This document shows, in pieces, positions 1-9,074 of a stretch of DNA of 11,804 bases. The notes under the pieces are model-generated. The model worked only from the letters and a program-made list of their open reading frames with translations. It was not told the origin of the DNA and searched no databases. The stretch comes from Smittium culicis (Eukaryota; Kickxellomycota; Harpellomycetes; Harpellales; Legeriomycetaceae), in contig LSSN01002675.1 in NCBI GenBank assembly GCA_001970855.1, forward strand, positions 1 to 11,804, in the 5' to 3' direction. How positions within the stretch are numbered: position 1 is the first letter of the stretch; the number at the start of each line of letters is the position of its first letter. The position numbers and the translations under genes are program-made.

Positions 1-45
1 GGGGGGGGGGGGGGGGGGAGGGGGGGGGGGGGGGGGGGGGGGGGG
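1..45. repeat. Poly-G tract at the window edge
   Basis: Forty-four of the first 45 bases are G; the exception is an A at 19. Read on the minus strand in the frame of the gene above, the tract is CCC proline codons with one CTC leucine, and it continues a region already rich in proline and histidine (positions 46-120). It may be real coding poly-proline, since proteins of the CHERP type have proline-rich tails. It may also be a collapsed or artefactual homopolymer, because it coincides with the end of the available sequence and is far from the base composition of everything else here. Confidence 0.7.
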
Positions 46-1535
46 ATTGGGTGTGGAGGTGGAGGTGGGTGTGGGAGGGAATGTGGAAGATGGTTGGGGT
101 GATGATATTGAATAAATGGGGGACGCTGATGAGTATCGAGTTCCTTTTGAGTATGAGTTTGCGATTGCTGAGGTGCAGTAGAATTTTGATTATTTTTTTC
201 AGGAATGAGAGATACAGAATCAGCATTAATGACGTCAACAGCTATCATAGCTTTGGGATTTATTTCGTTATTAGTGGAATCAGAATTCTTAGATTCTTCT
301 ATATTTTTTCTTGGAAGCTCGGAACTAAAATTTAAGTCATTGGATGACGAGCTAACTTTTAGAGCGATTAAAGGTAAATTTGCGAGTGCATTAGATGGAT
401 TGATAGTTGCAGACTTTAACTTGGCAATAACTGGACCTTCAAAAGCCGATTTATCTCTCCAAATGTTTAAAACCTAGTGAAAGCGAATACAAGTAATTTA
501 AGTTTCGGTTGATATCATACAAATAATAAGTCAAGGCAATAAAAATTAAATATACCTTTTCGACTTTAGATTTCAATGAAGAATCACTTTTTTCAATTGG
601 TAATTCAAGCGCGATGAGAATAGATGAAATAGAATCGACGATAGATTCTAAAACTAGAAGATTTTGATCGCGTGAAGCTCGAAATACAATATCGCTAATT
701 ATATATAGGCAATGAATTTTTTCATCTGTGTTGCTTCGAAAATTTGATTCAGAAGCTAAGGTATAAATCAAAGCATAGTATTCGTTTTTATCGCGTAATG
801 TATTGTAAATTAATTTGCTGGCATCCTTGATTTATATATTTATTTAGTTAAAGAAATAAAGAAGAAATGCATAAGTAATTGAATGATATAATATAAAAAT
901 AAATAAATAAATATAAATCTATAAAATAATTACTTTCATATTGGATTGATTGCAATCAGAAATAGTTGCTAATACACTATTTTTTAAATTCTCGAATTCT
1001 TTAAAATTTTTGCTATGATAAAAGTTCAAAATAGAAGATAAAAGACCCCAGGAAGCAGCGGAATCCGAAAAATCTTGAAAAGACAAAGTTTTAATTTTAT
1101 TTGCATCATTGAATATGGATTCTATGCTAGTCTCTAATCGTAAGGCGGAGAGTAAGATATCTTTATGAGTTAAAATTGAAATTGTAATTTTATTTAGAAA
1201 ATATAATAATTTTTAATTTACTCTTTTGTTTCGCTAAAAGCTGTTTGTAAATGTCATTATTTAGACCGCCTTCAAATAAGAATGCATACTTTGGATTTTC
1301 CTTTTGTTTTTCTCTAACCTTTATAGTTATTGGATTTATTTCAGTTAATAAAGTGCGAAATGAGGAGCAAACAGGGTAATATTAAATTAGATGAGGTGTA
1401 TGTAAATAAATTTAATAATAGTTATGTGAGTTTGGATATGATGAATACAATTTCAACAACAGCAGGATTATTGATTTCGGCCTCGACAATTTTATTGATG
1501 ATAAACATCTCGTCGCTAGAAGGGGATTGATCCAT
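1..1535 (-). CDS. CHERP-like SURP and CID domain splicing factor, five exons, 3' end missing
   Basis: Predicted nuclear protein combining a SURP (SWAP) module with an RNA polymerase II CTD-interacting (CID-like) domain, the layout of CHERP, a protein associated with the U2 snRNP. My exon model is 1535-1449, 1318-1222, 1160-934, 825-556 and 473-1. Every junction is GT/AG and keeps frame; introns are 130, 61, 108 and 82 nt. The ATG at 1535 is the first after an in-frame TGA. SURP spans about residues 11-60 and contains EKQKENPKYAFLFEGG, close to human CHERP. The CID spans about residues 90-245, with KIHCLYIISDIV near residue 173 and VLNIWRDKSAFEG at 228-240, where CHERP has its LLQLWEKNGYFD helix. 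SURP sits at the extreme N-terminus with no RRM before it, favouring CHERP over U2SURP/SR140. A Ser/Asn-rich linker and a Pro/Gln/His-rich tail follow. About 384 residues are visible; the C-terminus lies outside. Domains are confident, orthology less so. Confidence 0.8.
899..913. repeat. Short AAAT microsatellite inside an intron
   Basis: Between three and four AAAT units lie within intron 3 (933-826) of the CHERP-like gene. The tract is too short to be more than ordinary AT-rich intron sequence, but it is a possible length polymorphism. Confidence 0.4.
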
Positions 1536-3105
1536 TATTTCTAATTCTGTGTTTCATTAATTTAAAATATTATTTTTAAGATTTGTTACTTTTGATTAGA
1601 GATAAAAGGTTATGTAAAATTTTGAAGCTGCTTCGAAATTATATAACTTCTTTAAACGTTGTTATAATTTTATATTTCTACTTTACAAGTTCATTGGTCC
1701 ATAATCAAGCCAATAATTAAGAGCATTGTTATGTTAAAACCTTCAGCTACAAAATTTTGAGTGTAAGTAAGCTCTATCATTTATACCGATGTTATTTTAT
1801 TTTTTTCAGTTATAGCTAATATGACAGAGTAACTTAAGTTTATCTACAGTGATAGAATTAGGATACGGTAAGTGTTATAATGAGAGTTTAAAAGAATCGC
1901 TACTAATATAATACAAATCTAAATAACTTCGTCAATCGACCCATAAAAATACATAAATTCTTCATTTAAGCAAATATGAAAAACTCGATGTTTTATTTTT
2001 GAGAAATTGGCAGAAAAATACAATCTAGGTTCAAATTTTTTATATAAAACTGTACTAAGTTATGTATTATTTAGCTAACAAATAAAGGCACATTTTGAAA
2101 TATTTGAAATTAAGTAGGCTCATCTGATTATTTTGTTACTTGTTTGAACCTTTTCCAAATGGGTTTTTACATTGATGTTTAGGTATTGTATATATTCAAA
2201 AAAAAAAAAATCAAGATTAAATAACAATCTTTCAAAAAACATACAGATAAAAATTATATTTTGAACTATAAAAAAAATCCATTTTCATTGAAATTCTAGG
2301 GGGGAAATAGTTATGGTTATCAAAGTTGAAAATGTATTGAAACTAAAATATTCTAAACAGTGTAAAAAAAAAAATGGTTAAATTTAATAATGTTCATATA
2401 AATATATAATTACGATTTAAAAAATATATCTATATATTCTAGCGAGGCTTTTGCTACAATTCGAAATAAAATTATCAACACCTTTAGTTTTAATTTATTT
2501 TTTATGATTTGTAAACTTTACTTTATTCACAATTAATAGAAAAGATTGTCTTTAAAAATACCCAAATTCATTTTTGAAAAAGAAAAAATATTTTACTCTT
2601 TAGTAAAGATAAAAATTATAAACAGTGGTTACTAGGTAATATCTCCAATATTATTTAAAGTGCTAAATCAATTCAGTCTGTAAAAATTATAAGTATATAT
2701 CCCACGTATAATAATATAAGAGTATAATGTTATGTGTGAAAAAATTATTATTAATTTGGATCTATAATGAAACGATGTTTAACGCCAATGGAGATAAGCA
2801 ATTTTTCAAAGAATATCATTCGGTTTTTGAATTACGAGTATAAATCAAAATTTGTATTAGGTGAAGCATGTTTAATGTTAAACAAGTTGATCTTTTAATT
2901 TGGTTTTGGATGTCTGAAAATTAATTTTCGCGCCCAAATGGAATAAAAAAGACCCATTAATTAAATAATATATTTAAAAATTACTTTTTTTTTAATTTTT
3001 ATTTAATTAATGAAGGTGCTATAGTTTTACAGTCTAGATGAGAATGAATATAATTATTAAAAAGAAGCTTTCGTGAAGAAATTAATTAGATATTTCTCAG
3101 AATTA
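1536..3105. other. Gene-free AT-rich intergenic stretch
   Basis: About 1.6 kb between the start of the CHERP-like gene and the end of the next gene. It should hold the promoter of the former (just right of 1535) and the 3' end of the latter; an AATAAA on the minus strand at 3003-2998, about 100 nt past the stop codon, is a possible polyadenylation signal, though such hexamers are frequent by chance here. The longest reading frame I noticed is a 43-codon ATG frame at 2767-2898, within chance expectation. No tRNA, no clear repeat and no recognisable gene remnant was seen. Confidence 0.6.
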
Positions 3106-4140
3106 CTATGCGATCTGATCCAGTTTGCGCTTAGACGGTTTTACAATAACTGTATTGTATACACTTTTATTCAAAAAATTCAGTTTTAGTGAATATTCGA
3201 ATTGTATACCAAAGCAGGCAATATGGGAAAAGAACGATGACATCAAATTAAAATCCCATCCTAGAGTAAAGCTAGAAAGGAACGCGACTAAGAGAATCTG
3301 TGGAACAGATGAATGAAGTCCATTTCTAAAAAATAAATGCTTGAATAGGTATGCCTTTCTCTTTGATGTCCAACCTGATGAGATATTACATGCTAGATAT
3401 CCCCTTTTTATCTGCGCTTCAATTTCCTGGCTATACGTTGTTTGACAAAATGGTAGCATCAATAGGCTTCTTAATCCAAAATTATTTGATTGATTGCTAA
3501 AAGGGCTTCTTTGAGTGCACCCAGTATTTAAAACTGACAATCTTGGAGAATGTTTTGTGAAGTAGTTATTTTTATTATTTTCAATAGATTGTCCACTCCA
3601 GCACTTTCCGCAGTTGGTATATTTATTATCTATATACCCGGGCAAAGAAGTTGGTATACCCCAGTCTCTTGTAATCGAGTTTATAATTATTGAAATATTT
3701 TCAATTTTCCAATTTTCAAATAAGTATATCAATGCGTTTATCATTCTATCCATAGGATATTCATTAGCTATTCTATACAAATATGACCCTATTACTGTAG
3801 CGTTGTTTTCATTTCTAATCCAAGATTCAAATGAAGCTCCATACATAATATCCATTCTTTTTATATTTTCATTTACGTTTTGCCAGCATTTCGCTCTTTT
3901 TGGTTCACCTTTTTCCCTTAATAATGAAGTAGAGTACCATACTATGGAGTCTATATTTGAATATAAAAATTTTTAATTTTTAATTCCATTATATTTTATT
4001 CCAAAAATAAAATTAATATTAACACAGAAAGATGTACTATTTCATATTATCTTTCCATTTAAACTAAATAAATTAAGTTCACCTTCTGCCCACCAACTAT
4101 TGTCTTTAATCGGTTTCGCGTCCAAATTTCTGTACATCAT
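3106..4140 (-). CDS. Hypothetical 300-residue protein, two exons
   Basis: I do not recognise this family. The model joins exon 1 (4140-4083) to exon 2 (3950-3106) through a 132-nt intron, donor GTGAAC and acceptor AATATAG, giving 300 residues in frame to TAG. The ATG at 4140, followed by a second ATG, is the first after an in-frame TAA; the first residues read MMYRNLDAKPIKDNSWW. The continuous 281 open codons of exon 2 and the ordinary amino acid mix argue that it is coding. Residues 20-115 are rich in Trp and Tyr and look helical. A CxxC pair is at 133/136 (NCGKC), with further cysteines near 164, 188 and 207. Residues about 234-252 (SVPQILLVAFLSSFTLGW) are hydrophobic enough to be one membrane segment. 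The C-terminus is basic (KPSKRK). There is no signal peptide. It may be an orphan gene or a diverged member of a known family. Confidence 0.65.
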
Positions 4141-5917
4141 TTTTATAATAACTCCCGTTTTTGAATTTTAATTGCTTAAGTTTTTAAGATAGTTATATAG
4201 CATATAATTTTGTTTAGATTTCTTAATAGCTTTATTTAATAATGTATAAAAAAGATGAGGATAATATATGACTTTGATTCTACAAGAGAATCAATAAAAA
4301 AATGATGGTTATCATGTATAAGTATGATTTCAAAATGTTTATGAAATTCTAATGATTAAAAATTCTTAATAACGAAAAATTATAACTTATTATTCTGGCT
4401 GAATCTATTTATCAAAAACGGTAAATAACTCTCTATAACGATAGCCGATTGTTTAAAGTTTGCACGTAAAACATTTTAGATCACTAAGACAATTTTTCGT
4501 TTCGCTTTTAAATTTACTCTTTGTGTATTGATATATTTTGATTGAGTGATCTACCCTATTAAAATCAGGAAAATAGTATAAATAAAATTATTCTTTATAT
4601 AAGCCGCAGTTATTTTTATTTCTTTATAATACAGTAAAAATAATTTTTAAATTCCTCTAGTATTTGCTGATGTGTTATTGAGCAAGTAGGTTAAGATATG
4701 GACAAATAAATACCAAAAAACGGCTAATATATCTTTAAAAAATATTTAATATAACACATAAGCTAGAAATAACGACGAATATTTTTTTTAAACATCGCTA
4801 GAGTATATATGTTTGACATAAATAACAAGGTGAACTTTATGGAAAATCCAAATATATGCATAAAATACACAAGTATCACCAATAACAATTAATATCAATA
4901 GCAACTTTTTATTTTCCGCCGATTCTTTATGCATCAGGCAGTGTTGTAAATAATAAATACTAAATTTGTTTTTGAAATGTAAAAAATAAATTGAGTACAT
5001 TTGCTTGTGTTTGTCCCTATTTAATGCACATGTTTTTGTTCCATCATATTTATTTTATGTTTACATTCGCGATAATAAAAAACAATAATTAAATTATTCA
5101 CACTGTAGATACAATTTTATTTTTGCTATTTCAAAATATAGAGTATTTGTTTATATAAATCTGGATCGGCTTATAATTTATAAAAGCCTATTTTTCTAGC
5201 AATTGGTGTTTTGTTCATGTATTAATAAATAATATTTTTTATTTCTGCTATGAACTTATAAAGGATTTTATTTTCTCCTATAATTCTAAATATCTATTTC
5301 AAATAAATATTTACTAATGCATTTTTTACATTTATGCTAAAAATTTAGCACTATTTTTAAGCGCCATAAAGGCGGCTGATATCATTATTTTCTGGTTTGA
5401 GTATCACAAATATAAGCTTAGGACTAGTTTACGCATAAATTCTTCTTTTTTTTTTTGAAGATTTGAGCAAACAAGCTCTAATCGCCGAATTACTTATCAA
5501 GTTTGTAGCCTATTCGAGTTTAACCCACTCATATGCCAACACTAATAAACTTCTTTTAACCCCATAATTGGATATACTATGTAAAAATTATGCTTATTGG
5601 ATACATAATATTTCACAGCTAGTAAAATTTTATTATACTATTTAAATTTACCAATTTGCCATTAGGTTGGATAATTTTCGTACTTAAAAAATTTCATCCG
5701 CTCATAAAAGAATTAGCACTTTCTCACAAAAACCCATCCAGAAAATGAATTAATTGGTTCGCTAAAGATTTATTATGGCAGATTTTTTGCGAAGAGAGCA
5801 CTTTTACATATAAAGATCTACTGTACTTTGAATTATAAATTTAATTTTAGCCAATAAATAAAATCTAGTATTTTTTTAGCAAATGATACTTTAAGAGTCA
5901 AATAGATGTTGGATTTT
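4141..5917. other. AT-rich intergenic stretch without a supported gene
   Basis: Upstream flank of the two-exon hypothetical gene. It has many homopolymer runs and only short reading frames. A 70-codon minus-strand frame at 5000-4788 shows no domain and no supporting splice structure. A TTAACCC at 5520-5526 resembles the outer edge of the repeat elements further right but is not followed by convincing similarity. A short imperfect hairpin lies near 5335-5348 (GCTAAA / TTTAGC arms). I see no RNA gene. Confidence 0.55.
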
Positions 5918-6123
5918 CCTTTTCATTCCTGCCAATGATATTTACTACAAATGGATGACCAAGTCAATAAAAATAATTTGCAACAAAATGCTCACTTCAT
6001 TCAGAGTCTCACACATATTAACATATTCCAATAGCTATATCACTCATGGAATTGAATTTTTTTTTATTGAACACAGTCGGCTATATTTTCCGGATAAAAA
6101 ATAGTCTACCACCCGGTAAAGGG
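5918..6123 (+). mobile_element. TTAA-type MITE, copy 1 (left end degraded)
   Basis: The right end is clear: CTACCACCCGGTAAAGGG followed by TTAA at 6124-6127. This matches copies 3 and 4 over roughly the last 60 bp, including ATTGAACACAG...GGATAAAAA...GTCTACC. An internal CCAATA lies 90 bp from the right edge, against 89 in the other copies. The left end is weak: CCTTTTCATTCC...CCAATGATATTT at 5918 resembles the left edge of copy 3, but the boundary is uncertain by tens of bases. It is non-coding. Confidence 0.6.
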
Positions 6124-6127
6124 TTAA
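6124..6127. other. TTAA shared by MITE copies 1 and 2
   Basis: The four bases between the GGG of copy 1 and the CCC of copy 2 are TTAA, the target of piggyBac-superfamily insertions. The neighbouring copies have no other spacer. Confidence 0.6.
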
Positions 6128-6317
6128 CCCATTGAGGGGCGGTTATCTTTTTTTGAACTGAAAAAATTTTCCAACCAAATGACTAACTGATAAAATAATT
6201 TAGAACGATAATATTTTATTGGCTTTTTTCCATAATACATACAGTAACAAATAATATTTTTTGACTTATCCAATTATGATTTTTAAATGTGTGTAATAGT
6301 GTTGGCTAAGGTAAGAG
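6128..6317 (-). mobile_element. TTAA-type MITE, copy 2 (inverted)
   Basis: This 190-bp copy lies opposite to its neighbours. The left edge after TTAA reads CCCATTGAGGGGCGGTTATC and continues to TTTTTTTGA. It matches the inverted right end of copy 3 at about 25 of 33 positions when the TTAA is counted. TATTGG lies at offset 89, the same offset as in copy 4. The right edge (GTTGGCTAAGGTAAGAG) is a diverged form of GTTGGGCGTGAAAGGG and is followed by CTAG at 6318-6321. It is the most diverged of the full-length copies and has no coding capacity. Confidence 0.6.
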
Positions 6318-6321
6318 CTAG

Positions 6322-6509
6322 CCCTTTAACGTCCAACAATCTTTAAAAAAACAATTTTATGATCCGTTTATGATTTAAAAACAAGTTTATTGTTTCTGAT
6401 TTATTTAAAATACACAAATATTTCTTTAAGCTTCAGAATTAAAGTAGTTTAACTGATCGCTGTTGACTATATCTGGTGGATCAAAAACAGTCTACCGCCC
6501 GGGAAAGGG
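6322..6509 (+). mobile_element. TTAA-type MITE, copy 3
   Basis: This 188-bp copy starts CCCTTTAACGTCCAACAATC and ends CTACCGCCCGGGAAAGGG. TTAA follows at 6510-6513 and CTAG precedes at 6318-6321. Both ends align closely, in reverse complement, with copy 4 far away in the window; the first roughly 43 bp differ at only a few positions by hand alignment. Terminal inverted repeats within the copy are short (about CCCTTT). CTAG against TTAA could be a decayed duplication, since both changes are C/T or G/A transitions. It is non-coding. Confidence 0.75.
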
Positions 6510-6733
6510 TTAATCAGGAGTCAAGAGTATAAAATTTTTAATTTATCTTATACTTACCTCGTTTGCTAAATCAGGCCCATAACCATTGTTTATAGGCTTA
6601 ACGAGACTTAAATATAGAGTTACTTTTCATAAAGTTATCCAAATTAAAATTTACTGGAAAAAATAAATTTCTTTTTATTTTAATTCAGCCTAAGTAGAGT
6701 TGATAAAATTATTCAAGTCCTGAGCCTACTTTA

Positions 6734-6876
6734 CCCTTTCACGGAAAGCTTACTATTTTTTTTCTACCAAATATAGCCAAATGGGGGATTCTGAACGAAG
6801 AGAGCACTTTGTTGCAGTTTAATATTATTGGCTTGGACAATATAAAATGTAAATATTATTGGCGGCATCGAAAAGG
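6734..6876 (-). mobile_element. Probable shortened MITE copy 5
   Basis: It starts CCCTTTCACGG after TTTA. It contains CTACCAAATATAGCCAAATG, matching the ACCAGATAACGCCAATTG block of copy 4 and the ACCAGATATAGTCAAC block of copy 3 (reversed). TATTGG lies at offset 92, against 89 in full copies. After that point similarity fades; GGCGGCATCGAAAAGG near 6861-6876 may be a joined or deleted right end. No matching flank duplication is visible. Boundaries are tentative. Confidence 0.4.
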
Positions 6877-8041
6877 CATTTTGTTTTTTCTATTTATTCT
6901 ATTAATTTTGAAATTTTAATTTGCTAAAAAAAAGCAACGATTTTACTCATTGGCTATAATTTTTTAATTCATGTTTATACACTGCAACACTTTACACTAT
7001 AAAATGACTCCTTCATAAAGAATCTCCCAAATTAATTAAATTAAAATACATCAATCCCGAGACCTTAAGAAATATTGGTATATTTTAAAATAATAGCAAA
7101 TAATATATTTGCTATTAAATCATAAATTTGATTTTTTAATATTTTTGGAGAGACGCATAATGACAAAGCAACTCGAGTGAGAGTTCTAATATAGTTAATT
7201 ATATTCCTTGTATCAAAAATAAATATTTATTATATATTTAAGTATATTCTAATTAAATTTAAAGTTATTTTTATATAAAAATTAAAACTTTCTAAATTTC
7301 TTACATTGTATATATAGATTATAATTTGGATTTTTTATTAAGAATTAAATAAATAGGATAAAACGTATAAAAATATTAGAATCTTGGAATCGATTATGAT
7401 CTTGAATTAATGAGCGATTTATATACTTAGATTTGAAATAAAGTCTCATGAGAGGATTATGAAAGCTGAATGTGCTATGTATATATTACAAGGTTTTTGT
7501 TTTTTTTATAATTTGAAATAATAATATATTTTGAAAGGTATAAACTTATAGCTAGTTAAAATAAATACAAAATATAAAATGTAAAATATAAAATTAGATA
7601 AAAAGCTAATTATATTTATTTCTGGGCTTAAAATTTATAATTACAAGATAAATAGGTGTACAGTTCACAATATGAGATTAATTATGAAATTGTCGATAAA
7701 TTATTTAGCTCAAGTATGTGTTATGAATTTTGAGTTTGCCTTAGTTATCTTAATTTATTATATCAACCGCCCATTTATACAATTTTTATTCTTCATACCT
7801 GGCTATTTTTTAGTTAGCTTTTTACATAGTCTTTTTTTTCTGATAAATGGATTGTTAATTTATTTTCTCTTGCATTTTTGTTTTTTTTTATTATTTTTTT
7901 TTTTGATTTTTTAAAAATTTCAATCTTTATTCTTTTTTTTTATTAAACTTTTCGATTAATTTTTAATTTTGAGATAATATTGTAATTTTTTAGTTTTGAT
8001 TTCATGGTTTAATTTTCTCTGTTGGAATAATGTTCTATTCC
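6877..8041. other. AT-rich intergenic stretch
   Basis: No supported gene. The plus-strand open frame at 7672-7914 is 80 codons of mostly Phe, Leu and Ile from T-rich DNA and is better explained by composition. Right of it lies the 3' flank of the next minus-strand gene, with AATAAA on the minus strand at 7944-7939 and 7931-7926, about 100 nt past the stop codon at 8042; either may act in 3' end formation. A perfect inverted repeat at 7091-7117 is listed separately. Confidence 0.55.
7091..7117. repeat. Perfect 12-bp inverted repeat, 3-bp loop
   Basis: Arms TAATAGCAAATA (7091-7102) and TATTTGCTATTA (7106-7117) are exact reverse complements around ATA. No gene is adjacent and no T-run follows, so a terminator role is not indicated. 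It could be a cruciform-prone palindrome, a decayed element end, or chance in AT-rich DNA. Confidence 0.6.
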
Positions 8042-9074
8042 TTAATCCTCGTGCAGTGTATCAGGTCCAATGCTCATTCCGCCTAAATTATAAATAGAAA
8101 AGATATAATGTTTAATGAATTTATTAAAAAAAAACGCCGAATAAAATATAATTTCAACAAAAAATTTTTAAAATTTAAATAAAGTCTAATTAACATAATT
8201 AGTAAATTAAACTAATAAATTTTTTCTTACCAAAAGAAATTGAACTGCTTTTTGGATCAATTTCACTTACAAGAGTTGCTTGTGATATTTCCTCTTGACT
8301 GTGTATCTGCGTGTTAGACTCGCTTCTATTTTCTCTCTCAAATGAGTCATGACTTCTTTTATTTCTTACAGGAGTGATGAGTATATAGCTTGCGTCACTT
8401 GACTTTTTGGAAACTGATTTTAGCGATGAAGTTTCGAATTCATCAAAATTCAAGTTATTTCCTAGTTGTTTTTGACATTCTTCGGTTGCTTGTGATGAGC
8501 TGGAAGGACTGATGACCATAGATTTGATCCTATCGGCTATGTTTTCTCCGATAGTGATAGTATCTGCTTTTTCTCTGAAGAAGTCTCTGGTCAAATTGCT
8601 GTACTTTTTAATTCTGTGTAGTGCCCCACTATTTCCGACTAAATCACTACCACTATCGCCTCCATTCAGAGAATAACCGCCAACCACTCTAGAAACTTTG
8701 TAATATTCATCGGAATTTGAGCTATTATAGCTGCTAGCACTTTCGCTATCATCCAGATATTTGCTTGAATCGTAATTGTACATGTCTTTTCCATGTTTAT
8801 ACTCATTGCTTTTTTGATAGTCGAATAGAGCGACATTAATAGCATCGCTATGAAACAAATTGGTTCCGATTTCGATATCATCTGATCTGAATGATTGCTG
8901 TGTTGATAGGGTAACCTGTGCATAGTTTATTATTTTTTCTGGTGTTACTTGATCTGCCAAATCCGAGCTCATATCATTATTATCTAAAATTTCCTCATTT
9001 TCGGCTTTGTAGTAAGTTGAGTTTGTTCCGAAGAAATTTTCTTTGCTGGAAGATTGGGATGGATTCTTAATCAT
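8042..9074 (-). CDS. Hypothetical Ser/Asp/Asn-rich disordered protein, two exons
   Basis: Function not recognised. Exon 1 runs 9074-8231 and ends at a strong donor (GTAAGAA); exon 2 is 8082-8042 after the acceptor TATAATTTAG, across a 148-nt intron. Splicing keeps frame and gives 294 residues ending SFGGMSIGPDTLHED. Unspliced reading would end after 291 residues in an AT-derived tail (KKKFISLIY), which is less likely. The ATG at 9074 is the first after an in-frame TAA four codons upstream; an acceptor-like AG lies just after that TAA, so an upstream exon is not excluded. The protein is rich in Ser, Asp, Glu, Asn and Tyr, with serine runs near residues 8-10 and 194-197 and a Gly-rich stretch near 130-150; it lacks membrane segments and zinc motifs. 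VTPEKIINYAQVTLSTQQ (43-60) faintly recalls the YA..IS helix of Mediator subunit 4, too weak for assignment. A regulatory or scaffold protein is a guess. Confidence 0.65.

Noticed and set aside
51..477. Plus-strand open frames of 94 and 90 codons
   Set aside because: They are antisense to the last exon of the CHERP-like gene, whose minus-strand frame is supported by domains and splice sites.
1330..1530. Plus-strand 66-codon frame
   Set aside because: It lies antisense to exon 1 and intron 1 of the CHERP-like gene and has no features of its own.
2223..2245. AACAATCTTTCAAAAAAC resembling the left inner block of the miniature elements
   Set aside because: No CCC edge precedes it and no matching right end or internal CCAATA is found at the expected distance.
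2767..2898. 43-codon plus-strand frame with ordinary amino acid content
   Set aside because: It looks protein-like by eye, but frames of this length are expected by chance at this composition and there is no context.
3125..3976. Plus-strand open frames at 3125-3316 and 3614-3976
   Set aside because: They mirror the 281-codon minus-strand exon, which has the more protein-like composition and a matching 5' exon.
4788..5000. 70-codon minus-strand frame
   Set aside because: No recognisable domain, no splice structure, and its length is within chance for this much sequence.
5520..6127. A 600-bp element from TTAACCC at 5520 to the TTAA at 6124
   Set aside because: Only the first few bases resemble an element end; the 190-bp spacing of internal motifs explains copy 1 better.
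5793..6808. GAAGAGAGCACTTT present near 5793 and again near 6797
   Set aside because: A 14-base match without similarity on either side is near chance for a window of this length.
7672..7914. 80-codon hydrophobic frame that superficially recalls a small membrane protein of the Pmp3 type (IPGYF...LHS)
   Set aside because: It is mostly Phe/Leu/Ile from T-rich DNA, the IPG to H spacing does not fit Pmp3, and its end is a plain T-run.
8666..8923. Second minus-strand frame of 85 codons inside the disordered-protein gene
   Set aside because: It is a shadow frame within a longer, spliced coding sequence.
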